From assembly GCA_963681505.1 (NCBI GenBank), contig OY811987.1:6143245-6207244 (forward strand): a stretch of DNA of 64,000 bases, written 5' to 3'. Source of the DNA: Eunapius fragilis (Eukaryota > Porifera > Demospongiae > Spongillida > Spongillidae). Of this stretch, positions 46,901 through 57,900 are shown in pieces; position 1 is the first letter of the stretch, and every line of letters starts with the position of its first letter. The notes below the pieces were generated by a model that did not search any database, was not told where the DNA came from, and saw nothing but the letters and a program-made list of their open reading frames with translations. The position numbers and the translations under genes are program-made.

Positions 46901-49900
46901 AGAGAAAGACAGGTAAGTCACGTGACATTTGTGATGGTCATGTGATCGTTGTTCCTTTGCAGGTGCTGTGAGCTGGTACAGGGATACCTGAAGGACAACA
47001 GCCCAGAGACCCAGCTCTTGGTGGGCGGGGATATGAGGAAAATTCAGCTGTGTTTCCAACTGTTAAAGGTATTGTTCTGTAAGCCTTATTAACAGCCATT
47101 CCCATTATTAACAGCCACACCCATTATTAACAGCCATTCCCATTATTAACAGCCCTACCCATTATTAACAGCCATTCCCATTATTAACAGCCATTCCCGT
47201 TATTAACAGCCACACCCATTATCTTCATCTCATGTAGGCAGAAGCATTAAAAGCACAAACCACACCCACTGCACCAAATGTAGCTGAGGAAAAGGAGAGG
47301 GAGGCAGGAGGTGTGGCTAGAGATGCAGGAGGTGTGGCTAAGGATGCAGGAGGTGTGGCTAGCGAAGAGGAACTTGAGAGGCTTAGGGGGCTACTGAAAC
47401 AAAGAGATGATGAGATCAGTATCCTTGTCTGTTGATGTATGACTAGTCGTGGTGGTGAGAAGCGTGCCTTAAATAGAAGTAAAGATGTCTTGCTTAAGAT
47501 GCTCAAGCAGGAGAAGAGGAGGGTGGCCGAAGGGGAGGTGGCCCTGAAAGAGGCGGGGCTTCCTCCACTGAGGCCCATCAGTCCCATTCTGGGGAGAACA
47601 AGTCCGCATGCCATGAACCTCCTCCCCAGTCCACACTCAAAGGAGCAAGCTACAGCAATGAAAGCTAGCTTACAACTAGAGGCCACAGTACCCATGGAAA
47701 CAAGAACCAGTGTAGAATCCACCAAAGCAGGGACATCCTTCCAAGGTATGCCCTTCAGGCTCACATGTGTAATGTGACCATTATTAATGTTAATAAACCA
47801 AACGTTAGTAACTCGACCTTTAATGCTGTAGGCTCTGCAGTGAGGCAGGAAGCATTTGACTTATTTATGAGGGAATATGCCAACACAGCTGCCATGGCAA
47901 CACACAAGAAAGCACTGAAGGCAAAGTAACACTTTTTGGTTTGTTTTTTGACACATTAATTAACCTAACCTTTGCACTGTACAAGGTATTCGGAGGCTAA
48001 GGCGTTGGGTGAACAGGTGAATTCTTTGAGGACATCCATAAGTAAGGGAAAACTTTGTTTAATGAGAGGATCACAGGTGTACATGCATGTGTGGTGTGTG
48101 CTTGTGTGTATGTATGTGTGTATGCATGTGTGTGCATATGTGTATGCATGTGTGTGCATATGTGTATGCATGTGTGTGCATATGTGTATGCATGTGTGTG
48201 CATATGTGTATGCATGTGTGTGCATATGTGTATGCATGTGTGTGCATATGTGTATGCATGTGTGTGCATATGTGTATGCATGTGTGTGCATATGTGTATG
48301 CATGTGTGTGCATATGTGTATGCATGTGTGTGCATATGTGTATGCATGTGTGTGCATATGTGTATGCATGTGTGTGCATATGTGTATGCATGTGTGTGCA
48401 TATGTGTATGCATGTGTGTGCATATGTGTATGCATGTGTGTGCATATGTGTATGCATGTGTGTGCATATGTGTATGCATGTGTGTGCATATGTGTATGCA
48501 TGTGTGTGCATATGTGTATGCATGTGTGTGCATATGTGTATGCATGTGTGTGCATATGTGTATGCATGTGTGTGCATATGTGTATGCATGTGTGTGCATA
48601 TGTGTATGCATGTGTGGTGTGTGCTTGTGTGTATGTATGTGTGTATGTCTGTGTGTATGTATGTGTGTATGTATGTGTGTGTGAGTGCATTTGTGGATCT
48701 GTGTACGTTGTACATATATGTATGTATTAGATCATCTCAAGGCACAGATTGAACAGTTCAGAGTGGCCAGAGGTGTCCATGGTTAGTGGGTATATTTGTA
48801 TCCCCGGGTGTTACCATGGGATATGTACTTCCCCCCCCTCAGGGTTGACAGGTTCAGGTTCGGGGCTTGGACCATCTCCAGATATGGAGGACAAAGAGGA
48901 GAAAGAGGAGGAGACTCTAAAGCAGAGGATAGAGGAGCAGAAAGCTAGGTATGGTCTGGCTAGGTGGGGGGATATTAAAGCTAGGTATGGTCTGGCTAGG
49001 TGGGGGATATTAAAGCTAGGTATGGTCTGGCTAGGTGGGGGATATTAAAGCTAGGTATGGTCTGGCTAGGTGGGGGATATTAAAGCTAGGTATGGTCTGG
49101 CTAGGTGGGGGGATATTAAAGCTAGGTATGGTCTGGCTAGGTGGGGGGTATTAAAGCTAGGTATGGTCTGGCTAGGTGGGGGGTATTAAAGCTAGGTATG
49201 GTCTGGCTATAGGTAGGGGTATTAAAGCTAGGTATGGTCTGGTTAAGTGGGGGATATTAAAGCTAGGTATGGTCTGGTTAAGTGGGGATATTAAAGCTAG
49301 GTGTGGTCTGGCTAGGTGGGAGGATATTAAAGCTAGGTATGGTCTGGCTATAGGTGGGGGGTATTAAAGCTAGGTATGGTCTGGCTAGGTGGGGGATATT
49401 AAAGCTAGGTATGGTCTGGTTAAGTGGGGATATTAAAGCTAGGTATGGTCTGGTTAAGTGGGGATATTAAAGCTAGGTATGGTGGGGATATTAAAGCTAG
49501 CTAGGTGGGGAGGGGGTGGGTATTAAAGCTAGGTATGGTCTGGCTAGGTGGGGGGGATATTTGGTGGGAAAAGGAGGTTAATTAATATATACTTTGATTT
49601 TAATTACAATCTAGCACATTGATAAATTTCATTGCATGCCATGTGGTCGTAAGACATGTTACCATAGACATGTTACTATTGGATATCCCTGTTTTTAGTC
49701 TGTTGGTGCAATACTTCAACACAAATGTTTGGCTCTGCCATCGTTAGAATACACTACATGTATTTTGATTCAGTGCAAACTTTGTCTGTGGTGATGTGTG
49801 GTGTGCCTGTGGTGATGTGTGTTGGGCTGTGGTGATGTGTGTGTTGTGCCTGTGGTGATGTGGACTGTCTTGGTCCGGGATACCTTTTGCTATCCAGTTT

Positions 49901-50609
49901 TAAGGCAAAATATGTTCTCCTGAAAAATCTGAAGACTGAAATAGAGCACACCCAACATCTTCTTGAGGTGGCTAAGCTCCAACTGCAGAGAGACTTTGAG
50001 GCCTGGTGGGCAAAGCAGAGCGTTGAAAGGACCTCTGTGACCCCAAACCACCCAGTCACTTCCCCAAACCACCCAGTCACCTCCCCAAACCACCCAGTCA
50101 CCTCACCAACAATGACCCCAGTGTCCAGACCTTCTTCACACAGAATCAAATTAAAGCAAGCTGGAATGATTGCAGCACAATTTTCCTACCATACCACCAA
50201 CAAAAGTACCACCAGTAAAGGCCTGGGCACTACTAATCAAGGTGGCCTGGGCACCATGAGCCAAAGTAGTAGTCAAGGTCTGGGCACTAGCAGCTTGCTG
50301 GCTGATAGCACAGGGGATGGCAGCTCTGTAAGAGGTAGCAGCAATCACTCTGATTCCCGGCAGCTGTCCAGTTCATCCGTGGGAATATCCCCTATCCCTC
50401 TTCCTTCCTTGTCAGGCAGGTACTGGTACCTGTAACCAGTTTATACTGGTACCAGTTTGTGTTCTGTTAACTATACTTGACCCTGCAGGTCTGTGCCTCT
50501 GACAGGGGATAGCAAAGCCGATGCAGACATCTTGGCTTTCTACAAAGCCAGACAGAAACTGATACAGAGAAGTACACATCTTACCTCCTCCCATCATAGA
50601 GTCACATGA
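43933..50609 (+). CDS. KIF6: Kinesin-like protein KIF6
   Basis: Exon 1 (43933-43989) reads MKYGIQIFCRIRPTKKPTG. After a 440-bp intron: VNNKKESFSFKFSHVFGQDS, LQGYNGTIFAYGQ and TGSGKTFTITGGAERYNDRG (P-loop, 44930), THISYLEIYNECGYDLLDP, MNMASTRSHCVFTVHLSS (switch I, 45685), KLHLVDLAG + SERVGKSG (switch II), YINLSLHYLEQVIVALSE, HIPYRNSMLTSVLRDSLGGN, STCRFAQRVALIKNEAV. The neck coiled coil is MVERLKQQVQQLKEELTLAT. The KIF6-specific tail follows: LLKQRDDEISILV, SEAKALGEQVNSLRTSI, LKNLKTEIEHTQHLLEVAKL, FEAWWAKQS and VPLTGDSKADADILAFYKAR, with a stop at 50607-50609. KIF6 is an N-terminal motor linked to motile cilia. All nucleotide-binding motifs look intact. Several introns consist of donor-seeded repeats. 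Confidence 0.96.
45490..45612 (+). repeat. ~32-bp repeat of CATGTTTACATGTTTACATG words in a KIF6 intron
   Basis: About four units between the exon ending GDTNRMIAE and the exon starting TPMNMASTRSH. Confidence 0.85.
46018..46316 (+). repeat. (TGTATG)/(TG)n complex microsatellite at a KIF6 donor
   Basis: Starts at the donor GAGACAG|GTGTGTGTG (exon SVLRD) and continues ~300 bp. Confidence 0.9.
46440..46551 (+). repeat. 26-bp minisatellite copying a KIF6 exon end and donor, 4 copies
   Basis: The exon encoding VEKRNIE ends AACATTGAG|GTATGTTATG. The unit, which contains AAACATTGAG|GTATGTT, is repeated perfectly four times, with a partial fifth. Reading through the first donor gives GAG GTA TGT TAT GTT CTG TAA, a stop. 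Confidence 0.93.
47078..47222 (+). repeat. ~20-bp repeat CCCATTATTAACAGCCATT, ~7 copies
   Basis: Tandem units in a KIF6 intron before the exon encoding AEALKAQ; each has an acceptor-like AACAG. Confidence 0.88.
48083..48690 (+). repeat. 22-bp homogeneous minisatellite GCATATGTGTATGCATGTGT, ~23 copies
   Basis: Nearly identical units in a KIF6 intron; each contains the palindromes CATATG and ATGCAT. Confidence 0.95.
48945..49555 (+). repeat. ~35-bp minisatellite copying a KIF6 exon end and donor, ~17 copies
   Basis: The exon encoding QRIEEQKAR ends AAAGCTAG|GTATGGTCTGG. Units carrying AAAGCTAG|GTATGG continue for ~600 bp (34-36 bp each). The first unit is 36 bp and keeps the frame. The next exon by protein homology is FKAKYVLLKNL (49901). 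Confidence 0.93.
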
Positions 50610-50814
50610 CCTGTCCCCATCACACTGAGTCACGTGACCTTATCCCATCATTGAGTCACGTGACCTTGCACTGAATCATGTGACTGATCTATGCCATACA
50701 ACAATCAATTGCAAGTATTTTTAAAATACCTTTTTCACCCCTGCCATGTTAATGAGCTATGAGCTATGCTTCCTATTATTAATGTGACATGTTTGCTGTT
50801 ATGGCCATGTATGT

Positions 50815-50948
50815 ATCTGGGGGCAGGTGGTGTCCCTCCCCCACACATCCTAAGTAATATCTGGGGGCAGGTGGTGTCCCTTCCCCACACATCCTAAGTA
50901 ATATCTGGGGGCAGGTGGTGTCCCTTCCCCACACATCCTAAGTAATAT
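50815..50948. repeat. ~44-bp direct repeat (ATCTGGGGGCAGGTGGTGTC), 3 copies
   Basis: Three almost identical units. Confidence 0.9.
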
Positions 50949-51097
50949 CCATTGATTTTATTTTTTAGTGTCATTGACGCTTCCATGAACATTTATCCAA
51001 GTGTGTGGCTGCTAACTGGGGGTGAGGGTGGGGGTGGGGGTGGGGGGTGGGGGGTGGGGGTGAGCATGTTGCTTTTATAACCCTACAGGAAATTTTC

Positions 51098-51452
51098 AGA
51101 TGATCACTCCCCCCCCCCCCCACAGATGATCACTCCCCCCCCCCCCACAGATGATCACTCCCCCCCCCCCACAGATGATCACTCCCCCCCCCACAGATGA
51201 TCACTCCCCCCCCCCACAGATGATCACTCCCCCCCCCCCACAGATGATCACTCCCCCCCCCCACAGATGATCACTCCCCCCCCCCCCCCACAGATGATCA
51301 CTCCCCCCCCCCACAGATGATCACTCCCCCCCCCCACAGATGATCACTCCCCCCCCCCCCACAGATGATCACTCCCCCCCCCCCCCACAGATGATCACTC
51401 CCCCCCCCCACAGATGATCACTCCCCCCCCCCCCCCCCCCCCCCCCCCCCCG
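51098..51452. repeat. Minisatellite of (C)n + ACAGATGATCACT, ~15 copies
   Basis: Each unit is ACAGATGATCACTC followed by 9-30 C. The C-run plus CACAG makes a 3' splice-site-like word on the plus strand. Confidence 0.9.
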
Positions 51453-51767
51453 CAGGTAATAGTGAGATATCAGTTTTTACGATTTCAGCTTTTAGTGACC
51501 TTAACAACTTGACAAGTACACATGCTATTATGGGATAACAAACCAGAAGTGTTGCAGATATGAACAAATCACAGGTTTTGTTCTTTAGGACTTCTTATGT
51601 AAATGGCTGAAAGTGCTTTAACTTATCTACGTGTTTTAACTTTAGGTAACTTAACTGGATATATGCTATGACATCTTTTTATAACATAAATGTGCTGATG
51701 TGAAGAATACTCCTTATAAGGGCATGGGTTTAACATGTTCAAAACCTGCTAGAACATTTATAGATTG

Positions 51768-52040
51768 TGGTAATACCATGTAAGGCATGTGGTGGTGGGA
51801 GGTGGTAATACCATGTAAGGCATGTGGTGGTGGGAGGTGGTAATACCATGAAAGGCAAGTGATGGGAGGTGGTAATACCATGTAAGGCATGTGGCAGAGG
51901 TGGTAATACCATGTAAGGCATGTGGTGGTGGGAGGTGGTAATACCATGTAAGGCATGTGGTGGGAGGTGGTAATACCATGTAAGGCATGTGGTGGGAGGT
52001 GGTAATACCATGTAAGGCATGTGGTGGGAGGTGGTAATAC
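51768..52040. repeat. ~30-bp minisatellite GGTGGTAATACCATGTAAGG, ~9 copies
   Basis: Each unit includes ATGTAAGGCATGTGGTG and the palindrome GGTAATACC, downstream of the semaphorin stop. Confidence 0.9.
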
Positions 52041-52220
52041 TCACTTTGTCATGGAACTTTGTATAAGTTTGTATACATTTGAAGTCTCCACTTGGCTAGC
52101 AAACTTTGAAATTAAATTACTGTCCAGGTATGAATGACATCATCAATTTATTATTAAATGTAAATGAATGCAAAAAACAGACAGACATAGATGAGATGGA
52201 ACGTAACTGGTAGGAGCTGA

Positions 52221-54428
52221 CTAGGTAGGGGAAGGCTCCTGATCTGTGCTTTCATTTGACCCACTTTTTGTTAGCCACCTGGTGGACTCTGTCCTCAGTT
52301 TGTTAGTTGAGCTCACATGTGCACCAGACAACGCTCCTAACTCCACTATGACATCATCATCATCTGCTGACTCCTGAGAGCCATTTTGATGTACATTTGT
52401 GTTACCCTGGTAACCAACATCAACAGTGCCATGTGTCGGGGCGTCCTCCATGCAGGCACCTTTAATTGCACTGCAGGGATTCTTATTGTTGTTGTCAGGT
52501 TTCTCTGTTGTGGTTCCACTCTTGCAGCCTCCTTCCTCTATGGCACCATCACCTCTGCTGTTGAACACACCGTCCACAGAGACAAACCTTTTTATTACCA
52601 TTGCCACAGCACACAACACCACACCTACAGGTATGCCCACGGAGAACCCTCCAATGGCAGCACCTGCCGCTACACCAGCGGACACACTGGAAGCCACTGA
52701 CTTCTGCTGCTCCACACCAATGGCAGGTGGTGTGAAGTTGGAACAAACTGTGATAGGCCCGGGAGTGGTGGCTACTGCAGTAGGGGTGGTGGTAGTTTCA
52801 ACTCCACATATACCAGAGACGGTGGTGGTGTTAAGTGCAAACCCTTCTATCAAGTCCTCTGCATACCCTATGCCCACTCTATTTACACATACCTTTGCTG
52901 ATGTGGACCAGACACAGTAAGGGTCCTTTGATTCTAGGCATGTGAGACAGTTTGCATATAGAGAGCAGTTCCCCAGTGTGTACATCTCAATGCTGACGGT
53001 GGTGGTCGCGTACAGACGCTGCACGTTATCGTTAACCTTACGGAAGACTAGTTCCCTAGTCTCATAGCGGTTGCTGGTAGCTGCAGTCAGGGGGTTCCTG
53101 TAACTAGAACCTCTGGTTATCACCAGCTGCTCAATTCCTCCGCCTTCTAGCGCGTAGTACAGGACTTCGTAGGCACTTCCAAAGCTCAAGAAGCTGTCCG
53201 CCGCTATTGCAGTGAAAGCGGTACCCAGTACCTGAAACAGCGGGGTAGGGCTTAATGGTTGTATAGGGTCCAGCACCAAAATGTTGTTCGCTATTTGTTC
53301 TTGAGTCCTCGATGTGCCGGGACAACTAAACGGTGGCTCCGTCTGCTGCTGCCAATTGGTCCCTGAAGATGGCGAGACGAGGTATTTGCCAGTGCCGAAA
53401 GCGGAAGGAATGCTGCCCGGTAGCGGGCTATCGAACGGGAACTTGCAAATAGCGGCACCTTTCGGACCGTTAGCGGCGGATGAAAATGCACCGTAAAGGG
53501 TTCCGTTTAATAGTACTGTGGCCTTCAGTTCGTTGTAACTGTATGACAGGGACGATTGGTCGGGAGAATTCGTGCACACTATGCGAGCCTTTTGGAACGT
53601 TCGGAAACCGTAGGTACTTACGGTCGTGTCGTTAATACATACCCTGACTACGCGGGAATATATCTGCGCGTTGCTGGTTTCAGCTGCTTGCTCTGTCAAG
53701 AAGAAATAGACGTACCCTTTCAGTTCATAGATGGAGATGAATGCTGGATCGCCATTATTAATCCATGTCTGAATGGTAACCGATGTAGTTATGAAAGTTT
53801 TGTCTCCGTAGAGTGCGTTGCGCGCCATTCCTATGCTGCCCTGATTCGTGACCTCGTTGAACGTGGTGCCGGATAAATAATGCCCGTTGGATGCCACGAG
53901 TGAGACAACCGTCTTAGGCGGTTGAAACGGACAATACCCTGCGTCTGAATTGGTATCATTGCTCAGGGGAAACAGCTTAGTAAGATCATCAACATTAAAA
54001 AAATTGCATTTTGGTAGTCTGGCGTTTGTGCCACAAACAAGCACCTCCCCAGCATGGAAAGGCAAAGACATCGGCACTGGCGTTATAACCTTCACGTAGT
54101 TCAAACACTCGTCGACTCCGGGATGGAACAGTTTGCATGTTTGCACTACATTGTCTGGCGGAGTTAAATCGGCAGAACTCCTGAGTGTCAGATACTCGTT
54201 AAACGAATATAGAGCGTTCGTTGCACCAACGAGGATGCCATCCCGCGTGGTCACCGTTCGCGTTGGCTGCGAAGGTAGCTGACATGACCGTCCATACCTC
54301 GTGTCCTGGCACTGAGGCAACGAGAGAGACAACACAGACAAGTAGAGGATAACAGCAAGCGTCGTGAGCGACATTATTCCTAGCAACAATAATAACGGAC
54401 AACAACAAAAAAAATCTCCACATCGCAA
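52221..54428 (-). CDS. Transmembrane semaphorin (Sema-PSI-TM), single exon
   Basis: 735-residue uninterrupted frame. A signal sequence is present (second ATG at 54374 gives MSLTTLAVILYLSVLSLSLP). The Sema propeller spans about residues 45-480, with DGILVGATNALYSFNEYLTL, VQTCKLFHPGVDECLNYVKV, VLVCGTNARLPKC, NALYGDKTFITT, GYVYFFLTEQA, YSRVVRVCIND, TYGFRTFQKARIVC and ELKATVLLNGTLYGAFSS. A PSI knob follows: YTLGNCSLYANCLTCLESKD then PYCVW. Then come a Thr-rich stalk, a membrane segment (GGFSVGIPVGVVLCAVAMVI) and a ~110-residue acidic cytoplasmic tail. It is likely a cell-surface guidance ligand for plexins. No Ig or thrombospondin domains. The long intronless frame is unusual beside intron-rich neighbours. 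Confidence 0.9.
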   Translation of the reverse strand: MRCGDFFCCCPLLLLLGIMSLTTLAVILYLSVLSLSLPQCQDTRYGRSCQLPSQPTRTVTTRDGILVGATNALYSFNEYLTLRSSADLTPPDNVVQTCKLFHPGVDECLNYVKVITPVPMSLPFHAGEVLVCGTNARLPKCNFFNVDDLTKLFPLSNDTNSDAGYCPFQPPKTVVSLVASNGHYLSGTTFNEVTNQGSIGMARNALYGDKTFITTSVTIQTWINNGDPAFISIYELKGYVYFFLTEQAAETSNAQIYSRVVRVCINDTTVSTYGFRTFQKARIVCTNSPDQSSLSYSYNELKATVLLNGTLYGAFSSAANGPKGAAICKFPFDSPLPGSIPSAFGTGKYLVSPSSGTNWQQQTEPPFSCPGTSRTQEQIANNILVLDPIQPLSPTPLFQVLGTAFTAIAADSFLSFGSAYEVLYYALEGGGIEQLVITRGSSYRNPLTAATSNRYETRELVFRKVNDNVQRLYATTTVSIEMYTLGNCSLYANCLTCLESKDPYCVWSTSAKVCVNRVGIGYAEDLIEGFALNTTTVSGICGVETTTTPTAVATTPGPITVCSNFTPPAIGVEQQKSVASSVSAGVAAGAAIGGFSVGIPVGVVLCAVAMVIKRFVSVDGVFNSRGDGAIEEGGCKSGTTTEKPDNNNKNPCSAIKGACMEDAPTHGTVDVGYQGNTNVHQNGSQESADDDDVIVELGALSGAHVSSTNKLRTESTRWLTKSGSNESTDQEPSPT

Positions 54429-54917
54429 CGACGTGGGAATCTTTATAGATTACATATGTAATTATAGTATACTTCCGTATACTGTCCGAACGGCCTCGGA
54501 GTGTTTACGTATGCTCAAATGATGGTCAGTGCAAGTCGTAATAAAATAGATGCTGTTACACCATGGCGATACCATGCTAGTTACATCAGTTACATCGCGT
54601 CTTTACATAATCCTATGTGCACACCACCTGATTTAAATTCCTGCTCCCCTACTTTAGGCGCTCAGACCGTCGAAGCTGCTGAGTAAAGTAAGGAGTCTAC
54701 CGCTGATAAGAGGCGGAAGACAAGTCCCAAGTAAGGAAAAGCAGGCTTATGCCCGCGTCAGAGATCACAGCCAAGTACAATTTTATTTATAGCGCACCGC
54801 TTATATTGTAATACAGCAGCTCGCTTTTTTTAATTTTAAATTTTGGTTAAGCGGGGCTTTTCTCTAGTGGTGAGAAAACATAACGGGGTTTCAACCATCT
54901 TGCCCTTTTCCAGGGCT
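54429..54917. other. Intergenic region between semaphorin and DLST
   Basis: About 490 bp between divergent starts. No conserved coding sequence; a T-rich/A-rich stretch lies at 54820-54845. It presumably contains promoters for both genes. Confidence 0.4.
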
Positions 54918-57900
54918 ATGCTCAGGAGCCGTCCTGCAAAATCTGCATCCTCGTTTGTGTTACTCAAGGCCCTCATGGTAGGTGTAATACCTCTCTCCAC
55001 CTCCTCCCTCCAACTTCACCACACCTCCACACTACCACTCTGTACTGCTCCCACTAATGTGCATTCCAGCTGCTTAGGATGCATGTACGTGTGTATGTAT
55101 GTATGTAATAGAAGTTTCCGGTTCTTTGGTACAGTAGCCTCAGGACTGGTACAAATTGCTTCCTAGTATTGTCTGTGTTTTGTGACTGTAGTGAAGCATG
55201 CTATGGTCACTGTCGTGACTTACTGGGAAAGAGGGCTATACAGATGCAAAAAGTTTCAAGACATGCTGCCAACCCTTACCTCCACTGTGGAGTGGGTGGG
55301 CACCTATTGGGGATAAAGTGGGTGGGCATCCCATTTAGAAGTTGATGGGCATACTTTGGGGGATGAAGTGTTTATTGAGGCAAGGGGAGCCTGGATAAAC
55401 AAAACGTTTTGTAAGTCAAAGCATTGTTTAGTGCTTAGACACTTTTAAGAACTCTCTGTTTAATTTGCGACATGTGACAAGGTATGGTTGTGTCACAGAA
55501 CACAGTTACCATGTTAGCTTATTGTGTACACTTACGTTGGTGTGTGACCATTGAGGCAGGATCACATGACCACTTATAGTTGCAGCAAGCCTGTGATATG
55601 GGTCATGTGATCAGTCATGTGATGTGTGAAAAGGTTTGGGTTAAATAATGTGCCTGATCGTATTTGAGTGGTGAGATGCCTTACTGGGGCCCTATGACAT
55701 CACTGTGTGTGCATGTCCCCGCCTGGCATAAGTACATGCTAAAATTACCAACACTATTGGAACAGCTCATTTGCAAGAGCATGAAACTATTTATGTGTCA
55801 GGCCCCTCCCCCAGAGGAAGGAGGCCTTCAATAATGAGATGGGGGGGGGGGGGGGGAGGTTGTGTAGCCATGGAAACCTGTATAATAGCTAGTAAAATCA
55901 TGCTATTTTATGGTAGTTTCCTTGGTTACAGGCTATGGGCCTGTGATTACCAGGGCCTTCAAAGAGGGAGGGGGAGGGGAGGGTGATAACCAGAGACCTT
56001 CAAAGTGGGGATGTGTGTGTGTGTGAGGAGGGCGCTAACCAGAAGACCCTCTTCAAAGAGAGGAGAAGGGGGAGGGGGGGGGTGATAACCAGAGAGAATG
56101 GAGGCCTTCAAAGAGGGGTGTGTGTGTGAGGAGGGTGATAACAGAGAATGGAGGCCTTCAAAGAGGGGGTGTGTGTGTGAGGAGGTGATAACTAGAGGCT
56201 ACCCTCAACAAGTCTGATGTGTCTTGCTTTATCAAATTTGTGTCTGTATAATATGTGAACTCCTTCCACACTGGTCATCATGTTATCTTATTGTTAAAGT
56301 TTCCATATATGTACATCAGTTTATTTCCTTCCTACCTCACTCTCACTCCCTCTCCACCCTCACTCACCCCACTCGCCCCTCCTTTTCCTCTTTCTCCCTC
56401 TCTCCCTCCTCCATCTCTTTGCAGCATGTCATATGTTCATGGCAGTGCTCTTGGAAGCATAAGGACCCTACATGTGGCGGCCATATTGGGTAAGGACACT
56501 ACATGTGGCAGCCATATTGGGTAAGGACCCTACATGTGGCAGGCATATTGGGTAAGGACCCTACATGTGGCGGTCATATTGGGTAAGGACCCTACATGTG
56601 GCGGCCATATTGGGTAAGGACCCTACATGTGGCGGCCATATTGGGTAAGGACACTACATGTGGCGGCCATATTGGGTAAGGACCCTACATGTGGCGGCCA
56701 TATTGGGTAAGGACCCTACATGTGGCGGCCATATTGGGTAAGGACACTACATGTGGCGGCCATATTGGGTAAGGACACTACATGTGGCTGCCATATTGGG
56801 TAAGGACACTACATGTGGCAGCCATATTGGGTAAGGACCCTACATGTGGCAGGCATATTGGGTAAGGACCCTACATGTGGCGGCCATATTGGGTAAGGAC
56901 ACTACATGTGGCAGCCATATTGGGTAAGGACCCTACATGTGGCGGCCATATTGGATAAGGACCCTACATGTGGCGGTCATATTGGGTAAGGACCCTACAT
57001 GTGGCGACCATATTGGGTAAGGACCCTACATGTGGCGGCCATATTGGGTAAGGACCCTACATGTGGCGGCCATATTGGGTAAGGACCCTACATGTGGCGG
57101 CCATATTGGGTAAGGACCCTACATGTGGCGGCCATATTGGGTAAGGACCCTACATGTGGCGGCCATATTGGGTAAGGACACTACATGTGGCTGCCATATT
57201 GGGTAAGGACACTACATGTGGCAGCCATATTGGGTAAGGACCCTACATGTGGCAGGCATATTGGGTAAGGACCCTACATGTGGCGGCCATATTGGGTAAG
57301 GACACTACATGTGGCAGCCATATTGGGTAAGGACCCTACATGTGGCGGCCATATTGGATAAGGACCCTACATGTGGCGGTCATATTGGGTAAGGACCCTA
57401 CATGTGGCGACCATATTGGGTAAGGACCCTACATGTGGCGGCCATATTGGGTAAGGACCCTACATGTGGCGGCCATATTGGGTAAGGACCCTACATGTGG
57501 TGGCCATATTGGGTAAGGACCCTACATGTGGTGGCCATATTGGGTAAGGACCCTACATGTGGCGGCCATATTGGGTAAGGACCCTACATGTGGCGGCCAT
57601 ATTGGGTAAGGACCCTACATGTGGCGGCCATATTGGGTAAGGACCCTACATGTGGCGGCCATATTGGGTAAGGACCAGGCTGTGTACTGTGGTTGTGTCA
57701 TGTAACTATACATGTGTATAAAGTTGAGCAGTAATAATGGGATATGTGTACAAACATATGGGGTGGGGGGAGGTCTGATGTATTCAGGGTTACACAAGGT
57801 TTTTCCCTTCACCTTCCCTTCCCTTCTCTTCCCTCCCTTCCCTTCCCTTCCCTTCCCTTCTCTTCCCTCCCTTCTCTTCCCTTCCCTTCCCTTCCCTTCT

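Larger units (their letters stand above)
50610..52220. other. KIF6/semaphorin convergent intergenic region
   Basis: About 1.6 kb with no coding signal. It includes short repeats of GAGTCACGTGACC (50600-50690), a 44-bp unit repeated three times (50820-50945), a G-rich stretch (51018-51061), a poly-C/ACAG array and a 33-bp array. It presumably holds both 3' UTRs. Confidence 0.7.

Noticed and set aside
47965-48752. Long overlapping open frames on both strands rich in His/Thr or Cys/Val
   Set aside because: Low-complexity translation of the 22-bp KIF6 intron minisatellite.
54501-54686. Possible small gene (MFTYAQMMVSASRNK)
   Set aside because: 61 codons, no family match, no partner exon; probably chance.
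56462-57677. CRISPR-like or regulatory repeat array
   Set aside because: No spacers; the unit is the exon end plus donor of DLST repeated head to tail.
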